A stretch of 64,000 bases of DNA from an uncultured Alistipes sp. (GCA_910584485.1 CAJUAV010000001.1:1-64000), one strand, 5' to 3'. Shown: positions 25,995 through 35,043, counted from the first letter of the stretch. Numbers and translations: made by a program. The notes: a model not told the origin generated them from the sequence alone.

Positions 25995-27053
25995 CTATCG
26001 CAGCAGATGCCAGAGGTAGGCGGCGTAGAGGAGCAGGAAGAGCGCTCCTTCGGTGCGGTCGATCGCGCGGCGGCGGAAGGTGAAGGCGGCGATCCAGAGC
26101 AGCAGGGCGTTCGAGAGGACCGCGGCGAGGTCGGCGTGGGTGATGCCACCCATCGAGAGGGGGCGGATCGTGGCCGAGAGGCCCAGGATGAGGAGGATGT
26201 TGGCGATGTTCGAGCCGATGGCGTTACCCAGGGCCATCGCCGAGCGCCCCTTGACGAGCGAGACGATCGAGGCGGCCAGCTCGGGCAGCGAGGTGCCTCC
26301 CGCGACGAGCGTGAGGGCGATCACCGAGTCCGAGACGCCCAGCGCGCGGGCGATCGCCGTGGCGGCGCGCAGGAAGAGTTCGCCGCCGCCGACGAGCAGC
26401 ACGAGGCCGCCGACGATCATTGCCGCGAGCTTCCAGAGGGCGGGGCCCTGTGCCGCACCGACCTGCGGCGTGCCGGTTTGCGGTTGTGCGTCTGCCCCCT
26501 GCGCCGTGCTGGTTTGCGGCTGCGCATCTGTCTGCGTCTGCGTGTCGGTTTGCGGCTGCGGGGCCGACGGAACGGTCGCGGCGTGGGTGCGGCGGGCATG
26601 GCGGATCGTGAAGGCCATGAAGGCGCCGTAGAGCAGCAGCATGACGATCCCTTCGCCGCGGCCGATCGTATCGACCGTGCCGAGGTGCAGGAAGCGGTCC
26701 GATGCGGCCGCAAGCAGAAGCACCGAGGCGAGGATGCCGAACGGAATGTCGTAGCGGATGTTGTCGCGCGTGTAGGGGATGGGGCGGATCAGGGCGCAGA
26801 GGCCGAGGATGACGAAGCCGTTGAAGAGATTCGAGCCGACGACGTTGCCCAGCGCCATGTCGGTCTTGCCGCCAATCGCCGAGAGGACCGAGACGACCAG
26901 TTCGGGGGTCGAGGTGCCGATGGCGACGATCGTCAGGCCGATCAGAAATTCGGGCATGCGCAGCCGTTTGGCGAGGGCCGAGGCGCCGTCGGTGAGCAGG
27001 TCGGCACCCCCGAGGATGAGGGCCAGACCGAACAGCAGCAGGAAGATGTTCAT
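25995..27053 (-). CDS. Calcium/sodium antiporter (CaCA family, YrbG-like)
   Basis: Inner-membrane cation exchanger of 352 residues built from two homologous halves. The alpha repeats are present in both: GLTIVAIGTSTPELVVSVLSA with ALGNVVGSNLFNG, and LTLVAGGTSLPELAASIVS with ALGNAIGSNIANILL. The central cytoplasmic loop (about 155-200) is an unusual Pro-Gln-Thr repeat (PQPQTDTQTQTDAQPQTST and on), also visible as repeated DNA at 26460-26570. Which ions are exchanged cannot be told from sequence. Followed after 17 bases by a strong hairpin. The ZIP transporter gene lies 12 bases upstream on the same strand, so a two-gene operon of metal or cation transporters is likely. Confidence 0.93.
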   Translation of the reverse strand: MNIFLLLFGLALILGGADLLTDGASALAKRLRMPEFLIGLTIVAIGTSTPELVVSVLSAIGGKTDMALGNVVGSNLFNGFVILGLCALIRPIPYTRDNIRYDIPFGILASVLLLAAASDRFLHLGTVDTIGRGEGIVMLLLYGAFMAFTIRHARRTHAATVPSAPQPQTDTQTQTDAQPQTSTAQGADAQPQTGTPQVGAAQGPALWKLAAMIVGGLVLLVGGGELFLRAATAIARALGVSDSVIALTLVAGGTSLPELAASIVSLVKGRSAMALGNAIGSNIANILLILGLSATIRPLSMGGITHADLAAVLSNALLLWIAAFTFRRRAIDRTEGALFLLLYAAYLWHLLR

Positions 27054-27065
27054 GCGGACGGTTTT

Positions 27066-27869
27066 TTATTTGAGCATTAGCAGACTGACCGCCATGACGG
27101 CCATGCCCGTCACGACGCCGTAGATCGCCGTGTGCGCCTCGCCGTATTCGCGGGCGGCGGGCAGCAGTTCGTCGATCGAGATGAAGACCATGATCCCAGC
27201 CACGCCCGCCAGCAGGCACCCCATGAGGGTGGGCGACATGACGGGGGCGAGCAGCAGCCACGCCGCGAGGGCGCCGAGCGGCTCGGCGAGGCCCGAGAGC
27301 ATCGACCAGCGGAAGGCCTTCATGCGGCTCCCCGTGGCGTAGTAGATCGGCACCGAGACGGCGATGCCTTCGGGTATGTTGTGAATGGCGATGGCGACGG
27401 CGATCGCCGCACCGAGCTCGGGATCGTTCATCGCCGAGGCGAAGGTGGCGATTCCTTCGGGGAAGTTGTGGATCGTGATCGCGAGGGCTGCCATGAGCCC
27501 CATGCGCATCAGCTTCGGGTTGTGGGGGCGCCGCCGCAGCTCCTCCACGGTGTGGGCCTCGTGGGGATTTTCGACGGCGGGGACCAGGCGGTCGATGACG
27601 CCGATCAGGAAAAGCCCCGCGAAGAAGCTCCCGACGCTCCAGAGCGACCCCGTGCGATCGCCCCACGCCTCGGCCAGCATCGTGTCGGCCTGCCGCATGA
27701 GCTCCATGAAGGAGACGTAGATCATCACGCCGCCCGAAAGGCCCATCGAAAAGGAGAGCAGGCGGCGGTTCGTGCGACGGGCCAGAAAGGCGATGGCGCT
27801 GCCGATGCCCGTCGCCATGCCGGCGCCGAGGGTGAGCAGCAGGGGAATAAAAAGGGTGTGGTTCATCAT
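27066..27869 (-). CDS. ZIP-family divalent metal transporter (ZupT-like)
   Basis: Inner-membrane importer of zinc or other divalent cations, 267 residues, eight membrane spans. The signature metal site is intact: ITIHNFPEGIATF in span 4 and IAIHNIPEGIAVSVP in span 5. A His-containing loop ENPHEAHTVEELRRRPHNP lies between spans 3 and 4, as in the family. The start is the first Met of MMNHTLFIP, 14 bases after a TATCTTTG box, so the leader is very short. Downstream 12 bases is the CaCA antiporter. Confidence 0.93.
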   Translation of the reverse strand: MMNHTLFIPLLLTLGAGMATGIGSAIAFLARRTNRRLLSFSMGLSGGVMIYVSFMELMRQADTMLAEAWGDRTGSLWSVGSFFAGLFLIGVIDRLVPAVENPHEAHTVEELRRRPHNPKLMRMGLMAALAITIHNFPEGIATFASAMNDPELGAAIAVAIAIHNIPEGIAVSVPIYYATGSRMKAFRWSMLSGLAEPLGALAAWLLLAPVMSPTLMGCLLAGVAGIMVFISIDELLPAAREYGEAHTAIYGVVTGMAVMAVSLLMLK

Positions 27870-27882
27870 CCGTTGTGCCGTG

Positions 27883-27890
27883 CAAAGATA
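27883..27890 (-). promoter_or_regulatory. -7 promoter box TATCTTTG for the ZIP gene
   Basis: Exact TAnnTTTG match 14 bases upstream of the ATG, implying a leader of only a few bases. Confidence 0.65.
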
Positions 27891-27894
27891 GTAC

Positions 27895-27949
27895 AAAAAA
27901 CGACGTACGACAACGGGATGCGCCTTTGCAGGACGCATCCCGTTGTCGT
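27895..27949 (-). terminator. Terminator after the outer-membrane barrel gene
   Basis: Sixteen-base arms ACGACAACGGGATGCG / CGCATCCCGTTGTCGT with an 11-base loop, then GTCGTTTTTTG on the minus strand, overlapping the ZIP promoter region. Lies about 160 bases past the stop at 28111. Between the two (27950-28110) there is a fragment resembling the mosaic family (TCTTCCGCAGGCTGCGGCC near 28067). Confidence 0.75.
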
Positions 27950-28110
27950 TGCGGGCCGCATCCGAAAAAATACGCGGCGGCGCAAACCGTTCGCGGCCGG
28001 TGAATGTGGCCGGCCAGCCCCCGCGGAGGTCGGCGAAGCGCCGTCTTCCGCGAACTCGTGCGCATCTTCCGCAGGCTGCGGCCGCACGTTCGGTGCGTGT
28101 GCCGTTCGGC

Positions 28111-30564
28111 CTACATTCCCATGCCGCCGCCCGCGGAAGCGCCCTTGCTGCTGCCGCCCACCTCTTCGGAGCTGTCGTCCGATTTGCGGTTGGTCTGCTT
28201 GACGGCGATCTGCTGCTTGCCGAAGCGCCAACGCAACGAGAAGCGGATGCCGCGGTTGCGGTAGCTGTCTATGGTGCGCTGAATGTAGGTCGGCGTGTGC
28301 GTGAGCTGCGAGGATTTCATCGATTTGTCGAATGGATTCGACATGGCCACCGAGAGCTCGAGCTTCTCTTTCAGGAATTTCTGACCGAGGTTGATGCTCG
28401 AAAAGAAGATCGGACGACGCTGTTTGCTCGACATCGAAGGCTCGAATTGCCCGAGGTACTCCGTGAAGGTGAAGCGGGCCCCTTTCCAAAGGGCGACCGT
28501 CGTGCTGAACGAGTGGGTGAAATTCCAGCTTTCGGTTTCGATGCCCTGATTCGGCAGGCTGTATTTGCCCCAGCCGCCGCGCAGGCTCGTCGAGAGGTTG
28601 AATTTGGTTGAGGGACGGTAGGAGAGCGAGAAATCGCCGATGTAGAACTGCATGCGGCCGTCGTTGGCGTAGGTCGAGTTGATGAAGCCCTCGTCGTCGA
28701 TGAAGGTGTAGCTGCTTGCCAGGTTGTTCGAAAAGTTGGTCGTGAAGCCCGTAGCCACGGTCCACTTGTTCGTGAAGCGGCTGTAACGCAGGTTGATCGA
28801 GTGGCTGATGCCCGTTTCGAGGTCGGGATTGCCGTAGGTGCGCGTCGTGAGCGTTTCCGAGACGTAGGGCGACATGGCCGAGACGCTCGGGCGGCGCAGA
28901 CGCTGCGTGTAGCTCAAAGCCACCATCTGCCCCTGCGAGGGGGTCAGCGTCAGCGAAGCGTAGGGTACGACGTTCGTCAGGCTGCTCGTGTAACGCTGCC
29001 GTTCGCCGTCGTTGTCGCTTTCGAGCTTGTAGCGGGCGCTTTCGAGACGGGCGCCGAAGCGGGCAGCGAGCTTCTGCGTCGTGTAGGAGTATCCCGCGTA
29101 GAGGGCGAAGATATGTTTCGTCAGCCGCGTGTCGCCGTGCGTCTCCAGCGTTTCGTCGTAGGTGTTCACCGAGCGCTGTTTGTCGTAGTCGTAGCTGTGC
29201 TTGAAACCCGCCTCGATGCCCTGCCCGCTGCCGAAGGGGTTGTTGTAGTCGATCTGAAGCACGTTCGAAAGACTTTGCTCGCGGTTGTTGCCGAAGAGGA
29301 GGCCGTATGCGGAGCTCCCCACCAGGTCGGTGATCCGCTCTTCGGAGGGCTGGCCCGTCGGCGGGGCGATCGAGAGGTTGTCCGAAAGGGTCAGCGTGTG
29401 GTTCTCGCGGCCGAACGTGTGTTCGTAGTTGACGCCGAGGTCGTAGCCGCCCCAGTCGGGACGCACGTCGTTGTCGCTGCGGTAGCGGCGGATCGGATCG
29501 AACGCGTCGTCGAGATACTCGATCGTGTTGTGTTGCAGCGTGTGGTTGTGGCCGCTATAGGCGGAAAATTCGGTCGTCAGCAGGTTCATCGAGTCGATCT
29601 GGTAGCTGGCCTGGAGGTTGGCATAGAGCGAACGGAAACGGTACCCGTAATCGCCCGTCGAGGTCATGTAACGGTAGGGCGCATCTTCCGCGAGGTTTTC
29701 GAGGGTGCTCCGCACATAGCCGTTCGAGACATCCATGGCCTCGGCGCACGTGTAGTAGAAGGCGCCCGAAAGGGTCAGCTTGTCGGTCTGCACGGCGAGG
29801 TTGGCCGAATTGTTGGTCATCCATCGGCCCGTTTCGGTGAAATTCCACGAGGTGTTGATCGAGCCGTTGTAGCCGTCGAAGCGCGCCTTCGAGGTGATGA
29901 TGTTCAGCACGCCGCCCGTACCCTCGGCGTCGTATTTCATCGAGGGGTTCGTGATGACCTCGATGCGCTTGATCGAATTGGCCGGCATCGACTTGATGAC
30001 GTCCGAGAAGTTGCGCGACATGGCGTTCGAGGGGTGGCCGTTGACAAGGATCTTGTAGTCGCTCTGGCCGTTCATCTGAACGTTGCCGTCGGCGTCGATC
30101 GAGAGCTGCGGCACCTTGCGGATGATCTCTTCGAGGGTGCTCGACTGCGCTTCGGGGTCGTCCTCGACCGAGTAGGCGAGCTTCTCGGCGTCGGTCGTCA
30201 CGATCGGCCGCTGCACGGTGAGGACTACCGCTTCGACCTCGACGCCCTGCGCGAGCCGCAGCTCGCCCAGCGCGATCGGCTTGCCCGCGGCCCGAAGCGG
30301 CTGCGCGAGGTTCGAGTAGCCGACAGCCGAAATCGAGAGGGTGTAGTCGCCCGTCTGCTTGATCGGCAGCGAAAAGCGTCCTTCGGCATCGGCGGCGACG
30401 GCCGCCACGGGGATCGAGTCGCGCAATGCGGCGACCGTGGCGTAGCCGACGGCTTCGTTTTCGGGGCCGACGACGCGGCCCGTGACGAGGCTTTGCGCGG
30501 CGGCCGTGGAGACGGCCGCAACGGTCGCGAAGACGGCGACGAAGAGGAGGAGGATACGTTTCAT
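28111..30564 (-). CDS. Outer-membrane beta-barrel protein (TonB-receptor-like, OMP_b-brl_3 type)
   Basis: Outer-membrane protein of 817 residues with signal peptide MKRILLLFVAVFATVAAVSTAAA. It has an N-terminal carboxypeptidase-regulatory-like beta domain (LVTGRVVGPENEAVGYATV, about 25-105). A plug-like region follows (EEIIRKVPQLSIDADGNVQMNGQSDY and IEVITNPSMKYDAEGTGGVLNI, about 145-225), then a long barrel. The C-terminus is unusual: after FSLRWRFGKQ it adds a charged and Gly-Met tail ending GASAGGGMGM, not the usual aromatic residue. No SusD partner is adjacent, so this is likely the standalone barrel family rather than a SusC. Cargo unknown. Confidence 0.9.
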   Translation of the reverse strand: MKRILLLFVAVFATVAAVSTAAAQSLVTGRVVGPENEAVGYATVAALRDSIPVAAVAADAEGRFSLPIKQTGDYTLSISAVGYSNLAQPLRAAGKPIALGELRLAQGVEVEAVVLTVQRPIVTTDAEKLAYSVEDDPEAQSSTLEEIIRKVPQLSIDADGNVQMNGQSDYKILVNGHPSNAMSRNFSDVIKSMPANSIKRIEVITNPSMKYDAEGTGGVLNIITSKARFDGYNGSINTSWNFTETGRWMTNNSANLAVQTDKLTLSGAFYYTCAEAMDVSNGYVRSTLENLAEDAPYRYMTSTGDYGYRFRSLYANLQASYQIDSMNLLTTEFSAYSGHNHTLQHNTIEYLDDAFDPIRRYRSDNDVRPDWGGYDLGVNYEHTFGRENHTLTLSDNLSIAPPTGQPSEERITDLVGSSAYGLLFGNNREQSLSNVLQIDYNNPFGSGQGIEAGFKHSYDYDKQRSVNTYDETLETHGDTRLTKHIFALYAGYSYTTQKLAARFGARLESARYKLESDNDGERQRYTSSLTNVVPYASLTLTPSQGQMVALSYTQRLRRPSVSAMSPYVSETLTTRTYGNPDLETGISHSINLRYSRFTNKWTVATGFTTNFSNNLASSYTFIDDEGFINSTYANDGRMQFYIGDFSLSYRPSTKFNLSTSLRGGWGKYSLPNQGIETESWNFTHSFSTTVALWKGARFTFTEYLGQFEPSMSSKQRRPIFFSSINLGQKFLKEKLELSVAMSNPFDKSMKSSQLTHTPTYIQRTIDSYRNRGIRFSLRWRFGKQQIAVKQTNRKSDDSSEEVGGSSKGASAGGGMGM

Positions 30565-31038
30565 TTTGACCTAACTGTTTGTTTGAGTTGCACTTGTCTG
30601 TTGTCGCAAACGGAGCGGGGCTGCGGTTTATTGCCCGTTGCGCGGCGTTTATGCCGTTGACGATACAAATATAGGTAAAAAATCCGTGATTCAAGAAGAA
30701 TATATCGAAAATCGATCGATTTTTGTCGAGAGGAGGGCGGGAAGTGTTGCGAGAGTGGGGGCGGCAGGTTCGCGGGTCCGCTTGTGTCGTCTTGCCGCTG
30801 TCGGCGAATTTTCGAGGCCGGGTTCGATCCTGCAGGGATCGGCGGGCCGAAGCCTCCGCGCGCGGAGGCCCGCATTTCGCCGAATGCTCGATGCGTGCGC
30901 TCCGCAGGCTTCGGCCCGAGTTCAGGTAGCACACATGTGCGGCAGCCCGCCGCCCGGCTGCGGGCCGTGTCGGTTCCGCGGGCGTTGCCCTGTATCGCAC
31001 GATGCCGTCGCACTCTCCGTTCCGCCGGCTCCGCCCAT
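30565..31038. repeat. Leader of the barrel gene plus mosaic GC-rich repeat block 4
   Basis: No credible gene. The right part (about 30800-30985) belongs to the mosaic family. Hairpin CGATCC-T-GCA-G-GGATCG (30825-30841) is followed by GCGGGCCGAAGCC and the palindrome GCCTCCGCGCGCGGAGGC. Then come TGCGTGCGCTCCGCAGGC, a second hairpin GCACA-CA-TGTGC (30929-30940) before GGCAGCCCGC, and CCGGCTGCGGGCC. The left part (30565-30740) is AT-richer and carries the barrel-gene promoter. Confidence 0.75.
30666..30673 (-). promoter_or_regulatory. -7 promoter box TATATTTG for the barrel gene at 30564
   Basis: Exact TAnnTTTG match about 100 bases upstream of the ATG, in an AT-rich leader. Confidence 0.6.
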
Positions 31039-31070
31039 AAAAAAGCACCCGACCTCGAAAGGTCGGGTGC
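31039..31070 (-). terminator. Terminator of the M16 peptidase gene
   Basis: Ten-base arms GCACCCGACC / GGTCGGGTGC with loop TCGAAA, then TTTTTTATG on the minus strand. Lies about 97 bases past the stop. Confidence 0.85.
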
Positions 31071-31166
31071 CGAACGGATCGGTCGTTTTCGCTTCGCCGC
31101 ATGTGCAGGACTGCGCCTGCGCGAGCTGTGCCGCAGCGGGAAAACGGCCGTCGAAAATGCGTTTCC

Positions 31167-34001
31167 CTACTCTGCCTTGGCAGCCTCGGGACGCATCATC
31201 ACCTTGATGCGGTTGCCGTTGTCGACGATCTGCTTGGCGAAGGCCTTGATCTCGTCGTAGGTCATCTGCTGCACGGCGGGCTCGTACTCGGCCAGGTAGT
31301 CGAGGCCCGAACCCCATTTGCGGCTGATGGTGTTCATCCAGCTGCCGTTCTGCTCGAGGTTGTTTTTCCACTGCTTGAGCAGGAACTCGCGCGTCTTTTC
31401 GATATCCTCGGGCTTGGGGCCGTTGGCTGCGATTTCGTCGATCTCCTTGAGGATGATCTCGCAGAGCTCGTCGGCCATCTCCTCGTTCGTGTCGAAGACG
31501 ATGCGCATGGTGTAGCCCGCCTTGGGGAGCCACTCGAGGTTGCCGCCCACGTGTACGCCGTAGGTGCCGCCCTTCTCCTCGCGGATCGATTCGAGGTAGC
31601 GGGCGTTGAGGGCCTGCGTGAGGTAGGTCATCGCCACGATGTTCTTCGTCGTGTAAGGCATTTCGCCCGCGTAGAGGTAGCGTACCGAAACCTTCGGCTG
31701 CTGCATCTCGGTGCGGAACATCTTGTCGACGGTGCCGCGGACGGGGGCGCACTTGTCGTCGACGGCCTGCGACGCCTTCTTCGAGACGGGCAGCGAACCG
31801 ATGTATTTTTCCACGAGGGGCTTCAGCACGTCGAGGTCGACGTTGCCGACGATCTTGAAGGTGAAGCTGTTCGCATCGGGGAAGAGCTTGCGGTAGACGG
31901 GAGCCAGCTCCTCGAACTTATAGGCTGCGATCGTCTCTTTCGACAGCTCGCGACGACGCGGGTTGTTGTCGAAAACGATTTCGGCGAACTTCTTCTGCAT
32001 CAGGTAGTCGGGGTTCTTCTCCAGGTTCTCGAGCTGCGACGAGACGATCTTCATGACCGTCTGGTAGTCGGTCTCGTTGAAGCGCGGTGCCGTGAAATGC
32101 AGGTAGAGCAGCTGTAACATCGTTTCGAGGTCTTTGGGCGAGCACTGGCCGTTCATGCCGCTGCTGTATGCGCCGACGCTCGGGGCCACCGAGGCCGTGA
32201 TGCCCGAAAGCTGCTTCTTGAGCTCCGTGGCCGAGAACTTGCCGACACCCTGCATCGAGCAGAAGGCGGGCAGCAGGTCCGTGTAGATGCACTCCTCGTC
32301 GGTCAGGATCGAGACGCCGCCGTAGGCCGTAGCAACCAGGCGTACCTCGTCGGCTTTGAATTTCGTCGGCTTCACGACGATCTTCACGCCGTTCTTGAGC
32401 GTCCATTCGGTCGTGCCGTAGCGCTCGTCGGTCGCGGTCTTCTTGACGGGCGAACCCTTCAGCGCCGCGAGGTCGGCGATCAGCGGCTCCTTGACGATGT
32501 TGTCTTCGTAGGCCTTCACCTCGCTCTCGGCCACCTTTTTGCGGATGGCCAGAATCTCCGCCTCGGTCGGCACGGGGGCGTTCTCCTTGGCGGGTGCGTT
32601 GACGACGATCACCTGGTTCTTGTCGGTGATGACCTGTGCGGCCATCGCGTTGATCGCCTCGACGTTCAGCGCCTTGATGAGCATGCTGTCGATCTTCCAC
32701 TCGTTTTCGGCGTCGGGCATCGGGCCGTTCTTGCGGAAGGCGTTGAGGTAGCGGTTCACGTACCAGGCGTTCGTCTGGTCGTTGCGGTTCGTGTACTGGC
32801 GCTCGTTCATGCGCAGCAGGTCGTTCTGTGCGCGCTCGAACTCGCCCTGCGTGAAGCCGAAGCGGCGGATCTTCTCCATTTCGGTCAGCATGGCCTCCAG
32901 ACCGCGGGCCAGCTTGCCGTCCTCGGTGCGGACGGTGAAGGTCGTGGCGTCGAGCGTCGGGATGATGCCCACGCCGCCGTCGGCCGACATGCCGCTGCCC
33001 GTGAAGGGGGCGTCGGGCTGCATGGCGATCTCCTGCAGACGGGCGTTAGCCATGATATCCATGTAGGAGCCCATCAGGGCGAGCATTTCAGCGTAGATCG
33101 TGTTGGCGGCCTCCTTGGGAATGGCGGGACGCTTCATGAAGATCATCGCCTGCGTGGAGGTCATTTCGGGATCGGTGAAGATCGAGACGATCGGTTCGTC
33201 GTTGTCGGGCACCACGATCACCTCCTTGCGCGCCGCATCGGCGGGCGAGGCGGGGATGTCGCTCATGAGCTTCTTGAGGTCGGCCTCCACGCGGTCGACG
33301 TCGATGTCGCCGACGATCACCACGGCCTGCAGGTCGGGACGGTACCACTTGCGGTAGAAGGCCTCCAGCTCGTCGTGCGAGAAGCCCTTCAGACCGTCGA
33401 GGTAGCCGATCAGGTTGCGCTCGGCGTATTTCGTCCCCTTACCGATGGCCTGGAGCATCTTGATCGTCGAGCGCCACGAGGCGCCGTCGCGGGTGCGGAG
33501 CTCCTCCATGATGACGCCGCGCTCCGAGTCGATCTCCTTGGGCTGCAGGGCGATGAAATGCGACCAGTCGTGCAGGATGAGCATGGCCGAGTCGATGATC
33601 CCCTGACGGGTCGTCGGGACGTCCGAAATGTTATAGCAGGTGTAGTCCCACGAGGTGCCCGCGTTGAGGTTGTAGCCGAACTTTACGCCGACGGTCTCGA
33701 GGTATTCGATGACCCGCTTGCCGGGGAGGTTCTTCGTGCCGTTGAAGGCCATGTGCTCCAGGAAGTGGGCGAGACCCTGCTGCGAGTCCTCCTCCTGAAT
33801 GGCGCCCACGTCGTGCAGGATGTAGAAATCGGCCTGCTGCTTGGGCTTCTCGTTGTGGCGGATGTAGTAGCTCATGCCGTTGTCGAGGCGGCCCTTGCGG
33901 ACGGCCGTGTCTTCGGGCATGGGCTGCATCGGGTTGAGCCCTTGCGCGGCGACGCTGAAGGCTGCCAGCATCGCGACGACTGCGAATGTGATTCTTTTCA
34001 T
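31167..34001 (-). CDS. M16-family zinc metallopeptidase (insulinase/pitrilysin type, two-repeat)
   Basis: Exported peptidase of 944 residues with signal peptide MKRITFAVVAMLAAFSVAAQ. The inverted zinc motif HxxEH is intact as GLAHFLEHMAFNGTKN (about 78-93), with the downstream Glu region ERGVIMEELRTRD. The second M16 half lacks the motif and has the RYLYAGEMPYTTKNIVAMTYL segment of the inactive repeat. Length and layout match Bacteroidetes PqqL-like enzymes, which probably degrade peptides in the periplasm. It lies 10 bases after the small XRE regulator and shares its transcript with DUF2975, an unusual partnership. A strong terminator follows. Confidence 0.94.
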   Translation of the reverse strand: MKRITFAVVAMLAAFSVAAQGLNPMQPMPEDTAVRKGRLDNGMSYYIRHNEKPKQQADFYILHDVGAIQEEDSQQGLAHFLEHMAFNGTKNLPGKRVIEYLETVGVKFGYNLNAGTSWDYTCYNISDVPTTRQGIIDSAMLILHDWSHFIALQPKEIDSERGVIMEELRTRDGASWRSTIKMLQAIGKGTKYAERNLIGYLDGLKGFSHDELEAFYRKWYRPDLQAVVIVGDIDVDRVEADLKKLMSDIPASPADAARKEVIVVPDNDEPIVSIFTDPEMTSTQAMIFMKRPAIPKEAANTIYAEMLALMGSYMDIMANARLQEIAMQPDAPFTGSGMSADGGVGIIPTLDATTFTVRTEDGKLARGLEAMLTEMEKIRRFGFTQGEFERAQNDLLRMNERQYTNRNDQTNAWYVNRYLNAFRKNGPMPDAENEWKIDSMLIKALNVEAINAMAAQVITDKNQVIVVNAPAKENAPVPTEAEILAIRKKVAESEVKAYEDNIVKEPLIADLAALKGSPVKKTATDERYGTTEWTLKNGVKIVVKPTKFKADEVRLVATAYGGVSILTDEECIYTDLLPAFCSMQGVGKFSATELKKQLSGITASVAPSVGAYSSGMNGQCSPKDLETMLQLLYLHFTAPRFNETDYQTVMKIVSSQLENLEKNPDYLMQKKFAEIVFDNNPRRRELSKETIAAYKFEELAPVYRKLFPDANSFTFKIVGNVDLDVLKPLVEKYIGSLPVSKKASQAVDDKCAPVRGTVDKMFRTEMQQPKVSVRYLYAGEMPYTTKNIVAMTYLTQALNARYLESIREEKGGTYGVHVGGNLEWLPKAGYTMRIVFDTNEEMADELCEIILKEIDEIAANGPKPEDIEKTREFLLKQWKNNLEQNGSWMNTISRKWGSGLDYLAEYEPAVQQMTYDEIKAFAKQIVDNGNRIKVMMRPEAAKAE

Positions 34002-34011
34002 AATCGGTGAA

Positions 34012-34245
34012 TTAATAGGTGTTTTCGGTTTTTTGTTCCGTCTCGGGACGGTATTCGATGATGTCGCCCGGCTGACAGGCGAGTTCGCGGCAGATCGCTT
34101 CGAGGGTCGAGAAGCGGATCGCCTTGGCCTTGCCGTTCTTGAGGATCGACAGGTTGGCGGGCGTGATGCCGACGCGTTCGGCCAGCGTACCCAACGAAAT
34201 CTTGCGTCGGGCCATCATAACGTCTATGTTGATGATTATGGCCAT
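34012..34245 (-). CDS. Small XRE-family HTH regulator (YozG-like)
   Basis: A 77-residue DNA-binding protein that is almost all one Cro/CI-type helix-turn-helix: MARRKISLGTLAERVGITPANLSILKNGKAKAIRFSTLEAICRELACQPGDIIEYRP. Such YozG-like proteins regularly accompany a DUF2975 membrane protein, as here (54-base gap upstream). The ribosome-binding region carries a run of nine G (34252-34260 as C on the plus strand), about 7 bases before the ATG. A change in its length could alter translation. The M16 gene follows after 10 bases. Target unknown. Confidence 0.88.
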   Translation of the reverse strand: MAIIINIDVMMARRKISLGTLAERVGITPANLSILKNGKAKAIRFSTLEAICRELACQPGDIIEYRPETEQKTENTY

Positions 34246-34251
34246 CGGTCA

Positions 34252-34260
34252 CCCCCCCCC
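34252..34260 (-). repeat. G9 homopolymer in the ribosome-binding region of the XRE gene
   Basis: Nine consecutive C on the plus strand, G on the coding strand, from 7 to 15 bases before the ATG. A similar C9 run is at 2753-2761. Confidence 0.75.
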
Positions 34261-34299
34261 TTGTAAATCGTACGTGTCGCGTTCATATTTGTTTGTTTG

Positions 34300-35013
34300 T
34301 TAGATCGTTAGCCGTTGCTCTTCGCCCAGGTCGCGGCTGATGGCGAAGACCTCGGCGGCGAACAGGAGCAGGATGCCCATCAGCACGACGCCGTACGAGA
34401 GCGTGAACGACGTGTCGACCGTGTAGGGCGTGTCGGCGAGGATCGTCGCGGCGCGGCGGGCCATGCACCAGATCCACAGCCGCGAGAGAAGCTCGGAGAC
34501 GATCGTGAGCAGGGCGATCAGGCGCAGGCGTCCCACGTCGCCGCGTCCGATGGGGCGTTCTTCGCGGATGGCGCGGCGCACGGAGTGGATGATGAGCAGC
34601 ATGAGGATGATGATCGCCAGGTAGATGAGCGGACCGGCGAGGGTCAGCGCGTAGATCCATTTCGAGCCGCCGATGATGTTGAAGGCGAGGCTGGCGAAGG
34701 AGGGATTGCCCGGGGCGGGTTCGCTGACCGTGAGGGTCATGCGGGTCGGCTGGGCCGTGATGCGGCGCAACGAATCGGCGGCGGCGAGGGCGACGGGACG
34801 GTCGTTGCGGAGCGGAATGTCGAAGAGCATGTAGACCGAACGCGGATGGTCGGAACCGAACTCGCGGAACATCGAATCGCTCATTTCGCTGCCGGTGCGC
34901 CGTCCGTAGCTGAACGAGGGAATCACCTCGTGGGCCAGTGCGACGAGCAGCACGGCGAAGAAAGCCACGTAGATGGCGAGCAGGCGTTGCAGGTAGATTT
35001 TCTTGTGTTGCAT
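34300..35013 (-). CDS. DUF2975 membrane protein
   Basis: Membrane protein of 237 residues with four hydrophobic helices (about 10-30, 115-145, 160-180, 200-220) and a large outside loop between the first two. The second half, AIIILMLLIIHSVRRAIREERPIGRGDVGRLRLIALLTIVSELLSRLW, has the arrangement typical of DUF2975. The family is regularly linked to a small XRE HTH gene, which follows here after 54 bases. It may act as a membrane signal or antagonist of that regulator, but this is inference. A TATATTTG box lies about 25 bases upstream. Confidence 0.85.
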   Translation of the reverse strand: MQHKKIYLQRLLAIYVAFFAVLLVALAHEVIPSFSYGRRTGSEMSDSMFREFGSDHPRSVYMLFDIPLRNDRPVALAAADSLRRITAQPTRMTLTVSEPAPGNPSFASLAFNIIGGSKWIYALTLAGPLIYLAIIILMLLIIHSVRRAIREERPIGRGDVGRLRLIALLTIVSELLSRLWIWCMARRAATILADTPYTVDTSFTLSYGVVLMGILLLFAAEVFAISRDLGEEQRLTI

Positions 35014-35035
35014 GCGTAGCGAACGTTTTACGAGG

Positions 35036-35043
35036 CAAATATA
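35036..35043 (-). promoter_or_regulatory. -7 promoter box TATATTTG for the DUF2975-XRE-M16 operon
   Basis: Exact TAnnTTTG match about 23 bases upstream of the DUF2975 ATG. Confidence 0.65.
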
